Part shown: in pieces, positions 32,733 to 43,123 of the stretch
Numbering within the stretch: the first letter of the stretch is position 1
Layout: each line of letters opens with the position of its first letter
From: Ilyonectria destructans
Taxonomy: Eukaryota; Ascomycota; Sordariomycetes; Hypocreales; Nectriaceae
DNA length: 64,000 nt
Assembly: GCA_020740775.1 (NCBI GenBank)
Contig: JAHEWK010000020.1
Coordinates: forward strand, 1,031,903 to 1,095,902
Reading direction: 5' to 3'
The notes under the pieces: model-generated
What the model was told of the DNA's origin: nothing
The model's database searches: none
Seen by the model: the letters and a program-made list of their open reading frames with translations, nothing else
Program-made: the position numbers and the translations under genes

Positions 32733-34166
32733 GACCAAACCAGACAACGCAGGAGACACGGAGGGTAAATCATACTAGTAACAAGAACTTGTTCAAACCT
32801 ATTACCAATTCCTCATACTTGGACTTGTGACTATCTCTTAAACTGCGATAGCGAAATGACAGTGAAACAATATCCTGTAGCGACCATTTCCCGAACTTTC
32901 CATTCGCAAGGACTTGCAAGGCATGGCTACCTCAACTTATTTATTCAAGGTGGCCCACGAAATAACGCCATTTGATAAAACAGCCCTCAAGCTGAATGAA
33001 TGCTCCCGCCTCGGACCAGCTTTTAAGCCCTAGCAACTCTGCTCCACATGATGCGAATATACCGCGGAGGTCACATAAAGTGTGGTTGTCATGTAGATGT
33101 AGAAAGATGGATGACGAGCTAAGACTACAATTGAGGACGGGAGCACAAGGTCTCCTTTCTCACGTGATGTTACATATAATGCCAGTCTTAAGCACCAGGC
33201 CCAAGACTGGTTCTTCACGTATCACCACAGTCGTTGTTCATATTCGGCAATCCCTCATGCAAGGCCTTGGGGTTTCGGATTGGCTACTTGCATCGCCCTC
33301 ACGCACTCACTCGATACGACAGTTGTCACAGCGAGGGATTTAACAGTCCGTATTTGGGCAGACAGATAGTAAACCCACTTCTTGATGGTTTTCGGCTTCC
33401 GCTCTAAATGCGACAGGTTGAGTATTCCGTGTGTACCAGCTGGCCCTCGTTCCATAGCATCTGAGGTTTACTCTCAAGTGGGAGCCCCACGCTAGTCCGT
33501 GGTTTGTTTTCATGATCAGAATGCCACCGGCGGCTTCGGTTATGATCCAAACCAAGCCAGGCCAGATACGCTCGAAGGTGTTGTTGCTTGGCAAAGCTCG
33601 TTGGGGCGCTGATAGTTGGATATTGTTAGTACATTGAAGGAACGGCGTGGCTTGCCTCGGAGAAGAGATTGAAATGGCTACCTACTGAAGATACGGTAGA
33701 AAGGTGTATGATGAAAGCAGTTGGGTGGGTTCGGTTTGTGCGTCGCACAGCCCTGTGTAAGGCTAAAGGCAGGTGGTAAAGACTCGAACACCCAGGAGCA
33801 CAGAAGCAGTCACGAAGATCGCGCTTGAATTACAATCGAATTGGATGAGTCCAGGACTTGCTCTTCAACTTAGATAAGGCGGAACGTCTCATCTTATATC
33901 CGTGAGAGTATGTCAGTTAGGCCCTAAGGTCTGAGGAACTCCGAGCCGTCCCGGGATATCAGTGATGGGGCGGGCCACTTCTTCCGCCAACACGTATATC
34001 AAGCAATCCTGTAGTGACAGGATGCAAGCAACTACGACGAGAACTGATCAATCAACGATCCCACAACATCAGCTCACAGGCCATCATATGCGGCCTCCCC
34101 CCCTCTTTCTAGTCTTTTTATGGTATGGTTGCGTGTCGTTCTTAGCCCGGTTCCCATCACAGGCCC
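32733..34166. other. Intergenic, no gene seen
   Basis: About 1.4 kb with no supported coding sequence, repeats or strong structure that I can see. Confidence 0.45.
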
Positions 34167-34576
34167 ATGGCGACCTCAGACGAACTTCATTACTGCAGCC
34201 TGGTCGAGCTTTTTCAAACAGTCGTGGAGATGGAGGTTAGAGATACACTAACCCTCGTTTCTGCCAACGGCCATTCTATTGATTTGGATCGTCCAGCCGA
34301 AATTGGAAGACCAACACTCAAATTACCGACACTCTCCTGGGTCCTCGTGACTTGATCCCAATGGTATGTCCTCCATTTTCTCAAGATTCTTTCCTGACAG
34401 CCTTTCAGTCCTTCGAGAAGAACGATTTGACCAAGGAGCGCGATTTCTTCGCCGATGCCAAACCTCCTCCGACGACGGCCGAAGGAAAAGGACAAATGGT
34501 ATACTGGGTAGACTGTTGCGTTAAGATCTACAAGACTTCGGACCCCCGAAAATCGATCAGAGATATGGATCCTTGA
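34167..34576 (+). CDS. Possible 96-aa small protein, three exons
   Basis: Candidate exons 34167-34235, 34310-34363 and 34409-34576 keep frame and give 96 aa: MATSDELHYCSLVELFQ..., then TNTQITDTLLGPRDLIPM, then a charged part (FEKNDLTKERDFFAD) and VYWVDCCVKIYKTSD. Donors are GTTAGA and GTATGT; one acceptor (ggaag) is weak, so the middle junction is uncertain. No signal peptide or known domain. A 189-aa frame on the other strand overlaps it but looks less coding. Confidence 0.35.
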
Positions 34577-34783
34577 GATGGAGAGGGACGGATAACGCAC
34601 GGCACAACCTTGTGGTTTAGACGGGGCGAAGGAACAGAAGGCAGAGTAAAGGAAGTCTGAGATTACTACGTCATAATTTGGTATGTACTGCGGGAACAGC
34701 TTAGCTTTAATCGCGGTTCCAAATGGCAGGTTTAGAGATGGGTAAATAATAGCCCTCTCCTCAACCTTGCCTGTGATCTTCAT

Positions 34784-35089
34784 TTATATACTATCCGTAC
34801 TGGGGCGATGCTGTTCGGTTTCGTCGGTGTAAAATGGGTTCATCACAATTGCCTGTATTATCTCCTCGCTAAAAGCAGAGAGCATAGCTTTGTGGTGACA
34901 ACCTTTAAGCAGAAAGTCTTTGGACGCCGACACCTGGGAACTACCATTGGCGAAGCTTAAGTATCGGACACCGAATTTGGTACGAAAGGGCACGTCGAAC
35001 CATTCACGGGCGAAGTACGACGCCATGTCGGGCGTTATATCCAGCGCCATGACGCATGTAGTTCCCCACGAATAATACGTGAAGACCAT
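34784..35089 (-). CDS. Possible 101-aa unknown protein
   Basis: A 101-aa frame starting MVFTYYSWGTTCVMALD, with protein-like composition (SYFAREWFDVPFRTKFGV, KDFLLKGCHHKAMLSAF) and C/G-biased third positions. No splice signals are needed. It may be a fragment of a larger gene, since nothing upstream extends it convincingly. No family recognised. Confidence 0.35.
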   Translation of the reverse strand: MVFTYYSWGTTCVMALDITPDMASYFAREWFDVPFRTKFGVRYLSFANGSSQVSASKDFLLKGCHHKAMLSAFSEEIIQAIVMNPFYTDETEQHRPSTDSI

Positions 35090-35412
35090 CGATATGGCAG
35101 CTGTATAGCCGCTCCCAGGCGGGCCTGGGTCCCTCTCGATTGAGTTGTAAATTTCTACCAGTACAGCTTCCTAGTTGCACCTACCCGCCAACGGTAAATA
35201 TCGGAGCATAAGGCGTTTATTCTCTCCGCCACAGATTGACACACATAGGTGACAGCAATATAATAATGACAAAGAGGCCCAACATGACGACACTAACCTC
35301 GCGCTGTGACGACAATAAAATCCAATATAGCGTGTCTATTCTTGCATCCTGGTGATAGAAGATGGTTGCTCAAGTTCGTGGGATAATAGACATATGCTGA
35401 TCCATTCTATGC

Positions 35413-37535
35413 TCATCTCATCTTAGGCCTGTTACATTCATCGCGTCGCCGTTGGATTAGTTCCTTTAAAACCACGTGCCGCCGTTGGAGTTCGCCAAAC
35501 ACGTCAATCACAGCTCCCAGTTTCGTAACCACGTCTTTTCCTTCCACCATTGATAGCTTGTCTTTTGAATCCTTGTCTATTGAGAGCCGTAAAATCGTGA
35601 CATCCAATTCAGCTCTGACTTTTGCTTCATCTCTTTTCCAGTCGGCCTCTAAGACATCCAATTCATCGGGTGTGCAACGCTGTCGCTTGGCTCGATGGTG
35701 TGATAGAGAGCAAGGGGTTTCCTTTTGACCCCTTTTCTCAGACTGAGCCGTGCTCTGTGAGTTCAGTAGATTCTCAACGTCTGTGGAAGCTTGCAGTCCG
35801 CTAGCTTTCGAGTTATTGGGCATGCCGCAGATTACCTCCGCAGGATCGTATGTGACTCCTGCATCGCCTGTGGTCATGCGACGCTTTCGCTTGGCCCCAG
35901 AGGCTGACAGAGGAAGTTTGCCATTGCACCCAGACAAATAATCCCTGTTGTGGCAACTCCGTTCAACGTTTACCTCAACATCTGTAGCCGCATCTACCGA
36001 ACCATCAGTGACTCGAAATATCCGAAAGAACCTGGGGAGTAACTTGCCACTGTCCTCGCGTTGTGCCTTCTCCTCTGATTTTGCTAATTTGAATATCTCT
36101 TCTAGGATGTCAAGGATTTTGTCTATATTTTCCTTCCAATTGGGCACAGTAAGAGCCTTCTTTTCGTTGTCCCTGCGCTTGTGCAAATAATTTTTGCTAG
36201 CTTGTTGAAGCTTACCCAGAGTGATAATACAAGACCCGGCTTTGATGTGCCACATACCCATAACTAGTATATGGTAGGCCAGTCCATAGCAATCTAAGAG
36301 GTTTCAGCGGTCATTAGCCAATTTCGAATCGTGGTTTATATCTTACCTTCCTTCTTCATTCTCGTTGGACACTGAAAGGGCACGCTATCGGGCCACCACC
36401 ATAACTTCTTTCCAGAGTAGGAGGGCGAACGGGTGTTAATTTCTCCTATCCAAGAAATCACGATGGGGACCATGAATTTTGCGCAGTTAAGAAGCAGCGC
36501 CATGGATACCTCAGTCACTTGAAGGGGTTTTTTGATATCCACCAATATGACTAAAGGTCCAAAATCTGCCTGGATGAAGCGGTACTGAGAAGAACACGTG
36601 TTCGCTGATCTTCCAGGCATTTCATCCTTCGCGAATGTCTCCCAACTAACACGAGCTGGTTTCTTGCCTAGGTGTTGTATCTCTTCTTCTGACCACTTGC
36701 AATTGGTTTTCTCAACATTCTCTTTGTGCACTTTGTGACGATGCATTCGCAATCGGAATTCTGAGTACTTATAGGGCGAGTCATTGCAATCCGAGTGGAG
36801 GCACCGCCTCGGTTTCATATTGCAGTTGGCTTCGTGGTCTTTGGGCTTAAACCAGAAACGACAATGAGGACATTGGATTTTGCCGCTATTATCAACTGCT
36901 TCATGTTTGGCGGTCTGCGATTGATTTGGTCCTGCTGGGAGGGCTGCTTTCAGGCTGAGGAAAGTTTGTTGCTCTGGAGGCGCAGATTCGTGCGTATACG
37001 CCTGGGAATCGGTGCCTGCGGTTTGTTTATGTGTGTTTAAAAGCGCCGTTCTGCTCAGCACCGACTTAAAATCTTGTCGCTCGATTGCTTCTTGTCGCTC
37101 GACTGCTTCTTGTCGCTCGATTGCTTCTTGTCGCTCGATTGCTTCTTGTCGCTCGATGTTTCGTCGCTCAATTGCTTCTTGTCGCTCGATTTTTCGTCGC
37201 GCAATTGCTTCTTGTCGCTCGATTTTTCGTCGCTCGACTGCTTCTTGTCGCTCGATTTTTCGTCGCTCAATTGCTTGTTGCTCGATTGTTCGTCGCTCGA
37301 TTGCTTCTTGTTGCTCGATTGCTCGTCGCTCAATTGCTTGCTGCTCGATTGCTTGTTGCTCAATTGCTCGCCGCTCAATTGCTTGCTGCTCGATTGCTTG
37401 TTGCTCGATTGCTTGTCTTAGACGTGCCTGAGCTTGGTGGACGTGCGGTCCCGAAGGCTGGCATTCTCGCTCTAGAGGAGTACTTCCTTGAGCTGGAGAC
37501 GCCGCCGGATTCAGAATTGCCGCAAGGGACAACAT
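35413..37535 (-). CDS. C2H2 and Myb/SANT protein with Gln/Glu repeat
   Basis: Exons 36347-37535 and 35413-36293 (53-bp intron, GTAAGA donor, ctcttag acceptor) join to 689 aa. The start MLSLAAILNP is a strong one. Residues ~41-155 are tandem five- to seven-residue units (QAIEQ, RRAIE, RQEAIE), predicted as a long charged helix. Residues 222-270 hold a zinc-finger-like block (CPHCRFWFK, CNMKPRRCLHSDC, HRHKVH). Residues 280-320 (CKWSEEEIQHLGKK, WETFAKDEMPGRS, SQYRFIQ) match a Myb/SANT repeat. The second exon begins CYGLAYHILVMGMWHIKAG and holds basic stretches (AKRKRR, HHRAKRQR) and a C-terminal coiled coil. It is probably a nuclear DNA-binding protein; targets unknown. The repeat length is likely to vary between strains. 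Confidence 0.8.
37066..37425. repeat. Coding minisatellite, (tcgattgcttcttg)-like units
   Basis: Tandem 15- to 18-bp units of the form cgctcgattgcttcttgt with variants inside the first exon of the C2H2/Myb gene. All unit lengths are multiples of three, so length change would preserve the frame. Long open frames on the plus strand here are by-products. Confidence 0.88.
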
Positions 37536-37919
37536 TTCGTCTGCTCGTCACTCCGAAACAGCAATTTCCTGTGTGGTGCACGACCGGGAGAAGAATGCGA
37601 TTTTTATCGTAGCGCTGGGTGGTACAGTGGCTCTTTTGGTGGTGGCTGTGGTGGGAGAGAGGTGTTTAGCCGCCTAAAGGAAAGCGAGCACATATCGTGG
37701 CGGAATGACAGCTTCGAGCGGGCAGAGGCTAGTGAAGGGGAAGTAAGAATCACTAAAAGAATAAAGGTAAGACAGATTCTTAAAGAGAAGAAATACTTAC
37801 AGCTGCTGATGCATGGCTTTAAGACAAGTACTTCAACCAGCTTGAAAGCAAGGACTACGGGGCTGAGGTGGTGGCCGGGACTGCACGGTGCATCCGGAGC
37901 TGTCCCAGCTCATCTTATT

Positions 37920-38175
37920 TAGCAATAAGTAAAAGGGAGAAGTGACATAGCTGTACTGCACTGAGGTTGTGATATTTATTAGTGGAATACTGAACTCTTC
38001 ACTCTCCGGTTTCTCATTCCTTCACTGCTGCTGTACGGTCAGCCATTCGGTCTCGCCCGGAACCGCGGAACGAGATTTTTTGGCTTGCTCGAGTGTTATC
38101 CTGCCCTGATAGCTAATCGCACCGTTGCACTGCATATGAATCGGGGTTGTTGATGCATCCGAACGAGACTTAGGT
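37920..38175 (+). repeat. Dispersed repeat, copy D
   Basis: Matches the second half of copy B: gagaagtgacat, gtctcgcccg, ggcttgctcgagtgtt, gttgatgcatcc and gagacttaggtag in the same order. It lies between the C2H2/Myb gene promoter and the transposase scrap. Confidence 0.65.
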
Positions 38176-38687
38176 AGCAGAGAAGCCCTCCTGAGAACCC
38201 CCTTCCTCGCCCCAGTTTTCGACTAGTCTTGTCACACCCTGCTCCTCATCGCCTAATTATGCGCCGTGATGGAAAGAGAATAAATTATTGTGGTTATCAA
38301 CAGCCCTGTATTGCAGCTGCACAAGAAGGCTGGGGAGTGCACTCAGGGATCATGAGAGTAGATTGAGCACATCCTAAGACTCCGGGTAGCACCAAGAAAC
38401 AAGGCTACCAATCATGTAAAAGAGAATTCGGGCCAACATACCGCGGTAGCCCATTTTCAGGCATTCCTGTTACATTCCACCAGGGTCGATAAGCGGGTGG
38501 CTCTCGCCCTGTTCCCCATCGAGAATAGCCGCCGAGGTTCACGTTCCCACTCCTGATCCTGCTTGCTCACCGCCATGCGAATGGCTTTTATAGTAAGCTT
38601 CTCTTTCAGGTAGATGACGTCTTGTCATGGGTGATTTCGCTAGCCGACCCTTGGGCTCAAATTAGGTACCAAGTGGCTGAGTTGGCG

Positions 38688-38975
38688 TCATTTTATTTTG
38701 AACGAGGCTCGGCAGTGGTCCGTCGTGTTGTTTGGATGCCAAAGACAGAGCAACGAGCGGGGTTTTGGGAAGGAGATCATAACAGCATTAATGCAGGCAA
38801 GGCAGCGGTCCGTCAGAATGACAGAGGGTAGTTTGGCGCTATGGTGTTCGTACAGTGACCACAACCAATCCAATGCCCAAATGAAGTCGCCTACGGTCTC
38901 ACCACTAAGGAATGCAAATGCTATGCAAAAAGATCGTTGATAGACATCGACGCCTGTCATATCGAGAAGCGGCAT
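38688..38975 (-). mobile_element. MULE-type transposase fragment
   Basis: A 96-codon open stretch with MPLLDMTGVDVYQRSF, AFAFLSGETVGDFIWALDW and LPSVILTDRCLACINAVM, LLCLWH, the core of the MULE transposase domain found in fungal Mutator-like/Hop elements (catalytic Asp strand in VILTDR). In the same frame the codons before it (NCKYKTNKHS) extend the match a little before a stop. Both ends of the element are missing, and no terminal repeats or target-site duplication are visible, so it is a dead fragment. Confidence 0.78.
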
Positions 38976-39224
38976 GCTATGCTTATTCGTCTTATACTTG
39001 CAGTTTAATAATGGTATATTGAAGATACGCTAAGAAATCCAGGTGAGCAACTAGGGCCGTGGTACTCGACCGTCTTGACCAAACTGTAATTATTCGACTC
39101 CAAAAGCCTTCCTGATCGAGCTGGCTGGCCAGTGCATCAATTGAACTTTGACATTTGCAAAGCCCTATTCTGGTGGCTGCAATTCTATTGTAAATGTCTT
39201 GTTGAGTGGCTAGAGAGCTGCTTT

Positions 39225-40710
39225 TTAGGGTTTTGACCTTTTGGCCGGGCGTATATCGTCTGGTGAGAGGGTAAGGTCTATGACGCTGGCGGCCCGCTTA
39301 TTGTCACTTGTTTCATGCCACTTTCCATCAGAACCGATAGTTACAGTTTCGGACTGTGTTGCGCGGAGAACATCCATTACATACCTAGCAGACAGATACA
39401 TGAGTATGAGACCATGGTTGGATATGTATGACTCACTCGTCAATTGCGAGTTCGTGAAATGGCGCGAAGTTATAACAGATTGGGCACGCCCAAGTTGGAT
39501 CCTGAATCTGGAGCTTGAAGTAGGACATCGCGTCGAAACATTGATTGTGCGCGCAAGTCCGTCCCCGGCAAGGTATGTTCGGCCTCGCCTTTGACAAGGG
39601 ACACATAAGCGACATCACCCGAGAAGTTATGATGGCATCACTGCTCTGGGATTCCTTGGTGCCTGCGTGTCGTTAGCATCGCTATCTGCTGCGATTTAGG
39701 GATGGCTAGTTCTTACACTGTTCAACAACAGACTGTTTGGAGATCCTCCATGGGATCTGATCGACCAATTCTTGGCTGGATGTATACGTACACCTGTTCA
39801 CAGCAAAGGCTGTGATTAGTTTCGAAGAACGATAAGTAAATTCGATCTTATTAGTATCGTTCTTGCCGAAGCCAAAATAAGGGGTGACGTCAACACGCCT
39901 GATGTTCGGCCCGTCTAGATTCACCTTGACCTCCTTAGAGTTGACCAACAACTGAGGTTGGACTAAATCTTTAGCAGTGTAGAAGATCATTACTCTTGCA
40001 TTTCTGTCTTCCCTCCCATGCTTTAAATGTACATGGTTGTTGACATTCAGCTCCACGGTGATGGACCTATGGCCAACAGGGTGTACTAAATTGCAGTCAG
40101 TTACGAAGTCCGTGGAGGTTGAGTACTGTCTTAGGCTCTGAGTATGACTTGCCAGCGTGCATGGGTTCGCCAAGGGAACCTAAACTAGCCAACACTGGTC
40201 TCTCTAGCGACCGCGTAGATGTGGCAGTTACATGAACAGGACGGGCGACGTTGCGACGTTTGGTGGCGCTGCGACGTCTGGTGGCGCTGCCTTCAGACGT
40301 TGCCGGGGGAGGGGGATTAGAGACGGGGTGGCGTTTGGTAGCTGCTTGAGCCTGCAATTCCTTGGCCACATTCTGCTGGATAATTTTGACAGTATTCGGG
40401 TCGCGGGAAACTTCATCGACAACTATGCGGAGAACCACAAGTTAATGCGGTGTTATGAGAGCGAATGAAAATGAGAAAATTCGCGATCAGAGTGATGGGG
40501 AGGATTAGGACGTAACGGGTAAATGTGAGGCTGAGCGTACAAGGTGGCGAATAGTCGATGGATGTGCGAAGACTCACGATTGAGCAAGACATTCTGCAGA
40601 CCAGGTTTGTGAAGATGGCCGATGTCCATCAGGAGCTTCACCATAGAGTCCCGGGCCCTAAGCAATGAGCCTGGAGCCGCAGCTGGACCCGAACCGGCAG
40701 ATGATGCCAT
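39225..40710 (-). CDS. PIAS/Siz-type SUMO E3 ligase
   Basis: Five exons (40578-40710, 40153-40422, 39717-40085, 39437-39662, 39225-39384) join to 385 aa. The third exon is PINIT-like (VMIFYTAKDLVQPQLLV, VKVNLDGPNIRRVDVTPYF, ELVDQIPW). The fourth holds the SP-RING: MSLMCPLSKARPNIPCRG, then C294-x-H296 and C299, and C317-x2-C320 in TWACPICYN. The tail has VIDLTLSPDD, a SUMO-interaction-like motif. Together these define the Siz/PIAS family, which directs SUMO transfer, mostly in the nucleus. It is shorter than usual (about 500 aa or more) and the N-terminal SAP region (residues ~20-60) is weak. The second intron starts GCAAGT (GC-AG) but has a classic actgac branch. All RING ligands are present, so it may be active. 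The setting, next to a transposase scrap, suggests a secondary copy. Confidence 0.82.
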
Positions 40711-41814
40711 CGTTAGCGTGTTTGTCGTGACTGTTCCCTCTAAGTACCGTCATAAGGTAGCAAGTGTACGAGTGCAGGTACGATAGTGGGAGTTGCCACT
40801 GCAAGTGAGATAGATGACGGAACGGGCGTACCAACAAACCCAGTGTTCGAATGATGCGGTATTTGCAGTGGCGGTGGCAGCCTCGACAATCGTTTTGATA
40901 TTGGGAATGATGTTGTTGGGTGGGGGAATCGGTTCGGTACACCGACTGTCTGCTGGGTGACGGCCGGGACGTCGAGATGGAAAAAAGCGAACGCGTTAGG
41001 ATAGGATATCGTGTCGGAGTGTGAGCTTCGGGGAAGTGGAAAGAGGACGACCCGTCTCGAGGGTTCGTGTGCAGCCGACGGTTGTGTTCAGACACGGGAA
41101 GTTGGGCCAACGTTGGCTCAGTCTCGTCGTTGGGGCCGACTGTACGCGTTTCTAATGTCCGTAGATGATTAGACATGATCATGGTTGGGATACATAAGCC
41201 AAAAACTTACTCCGACTAACTCCTCTTGTTTACTGCAGTGTGCAAGTCGTGACTGGTACCATGGGACTGAGAGGTTGGTAGAGGCCCGTCTTGAATGAAG
41301 TCGGAGGGTCTGAGACTGGACTCACACCCACCTACTAGGCTGAGAATGTGCTGACAGTCGCTGATGTGTTGCCTGTAGGTATCGATCTGTGGCGCGCTTC
41401 CGTATTCTCGCACCAGATGAAAGTCTGTGGCTAGACAGAGAAACGGAGAAACACGAAAACCTATCCAGCTGCAAATCCAAGAGTATGCCGGGCGCCGGAC
41501 AGCCGTAGGCCAGTGTGTCGCTCGGCCTGTACGTGGCTTCCAGGGATAAAACAGGTGAGAGAGATGCCCGATGTACCGGTGTGCACAAGTGTGGGATGGG
41601 CGAGTTCTGGACTCGTGTAGTGAGAATTGAGATGAGCGGGTGAAGCTGAGGTGGTGGAAACAGGGCCGGGGTCGAAATATCTCGCCCCAGGTTGGTGCAA
41701 GGGCGGGGTTCCCGGAATCTATCCGCCACAATATTGGAGTGCCTCAATAAGACTATGACCCCTTGTCCATGCCGCCCAAGGACGATTCCACTAGGGCATC
41801 GGGGGCCTGTTCGT
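40711..41814. other. Intergenic, promoter of SUMO ligase gene
   Basis: Long overlapping frames occur on the minus strand (40658-41182, 41216-41840) but they are rich in Arg, Ser, Pro and His, contain no recognisable domain and overlap each other in different frames, so I do not call them. Confidence 0.4.
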
Positions 41815-42166
41815 AGTCTCAGGGCACCAACAGGGCCCATTTACAGGGGGAGGGAGCTGAACCGGCGTGTCACATTGTAAAAACACCCCGGATGAGGGTG
41901 TTGTTCAAGGGTGGATGGACAGGGCGCCGACTAGGATGCAAAATTGGTGGGTCTTTCCTTTGTCCGGCAATCTGGATCCCTCGGAAGCGATCTTTTTTTG
42001 TGCCGGGACTACCAGACCAAGCACTCCAGCCTAAGGACTCGGCCTGTTGGTAGGTACCGACCCAAGTACATCGCCCTGTCGCAGCTGTACCTCGGGCATT
42101 GACCCATTGCTACTCCCGAATCACAGCACGCGAGCCGAACGGGGAGAATTCCCCTGTGGCCCGGCA
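41815..42166 (-). repeat. Long-range inverted repeat, right copy
   Basis: Reverse complement of the sequence at 30928-31245, about 11 kb away. Shared blocks include ggggaattctccccgttcgg and tcggtacct-ccaacagg. Copies differ by many changes, so any duplication is old or has been mutated. Confidence 0.72.
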
Positions 42167-43123
42167 CTCAGAAGGATGACCCATAACTTGTAACCTTGCT
42201 GGTGTCCGATGAAGAGAAATGCGCGTTGAGACGCGACGACACGTGTAAGTAAGAAAACAAACTAAAAAGCGAGGGCGTTTGCGTTACGAATGTGGAGATG
42301 ACAGAGACTGCAGAGCAGGCTGATATTCGGTGGGGGGAAGAGATCAAAGAGGAGCTGGACCTTGTGAACCTAACCAAGATGAACAACAGCTTCCACACGT
42401 TCAACTACGCGGGCACGACATTGCTGTTCATGAGCCCTTTATGGATGGAATATCTTGAGATACATCAATCAATACACCAAGTTACAGGTATGCGATTGTG
42501 TAAGACCAGAAAATGATAAAAATTGATGCGACAGAAAACTGCCAGAGAATCCTCGTGCCCTGTGACTCCAGCTACCCATATACACTTGTTCCTGTTTACT
42601 TCCATTCCCTGGCCATCTGCTGCTTGACCTCAGGCTTTAACGGGCCATCTTTGCCGCCTCGCTGCCGCCTTTCCCCTTGGCGCGGACACCTCCAGCATTT
42701 TCCTCGGCGTTGTCTAGATCCGCGGCTCCCTTCTTACCCATTCCGTCCTCGAGAGGTTGCTTTTCTTCGTCCTTATTGTATCTTGTGTTGTTTTGTATTG
42801 GTTTATTCTGGATTGGGTAGAGAGATAATTGATACTCTCTACCGCAAAGTACACCCGATATTGCCTTGGTTTAACTTAATCTTTGGCGTCTCATTCGAAC
42901 ACAAGTCTCATGGCCGTGATTCTGGAAACAAAAGTGAAGGTGGTTCTTGAACTAACCATATATTCATTCGAATCTATATTCATATGGTCTAAGGTGTGTC
43001 CTATAATGAGGCGAAGCATTGCTATCTGTCCCAACACAAATCATACCTGAGGACCTCTGAACCATGGGAGTGCCCCAACCCAAATTGCTTCACCATCACC
43101 AGTGTCGCTGTCTTGCACCACCC
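42167..43123. other. Intergenic, one weak frame
   Basis: A short frame on the plus strand from an ATG at 42298 (MTETAEQADIRWGEEI...) reaches a stop at 42514-42516 but has a possible GTATGC donor and no recognisable continuation. The rest, to 43123, shows nothing specific. Confidence 0.35.

Noticed and set aside
34214..34783. 189-aa minus-strand frame
   Set aside because: Overlaps a better-supported spliced plus-strand model and lacks a recognisable domain; kept out but not fully excluded.
37055..37612. Long plus-strand frames (Ser/Leu/Ala-Arg repeats) opposite the C2H2/Myb gene
   Set aside because: They are the antisense reading of the coding minisatellite; the minus frame continues into recognisable domains.
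40658..41840. Overlapping minus-strand frames of 170-174 aa upstream of the SUMO ligase
   Set aside because: Two frames overlap out of phase, both rich in Ser/Arg/Pro/His, no splice signals or domains.
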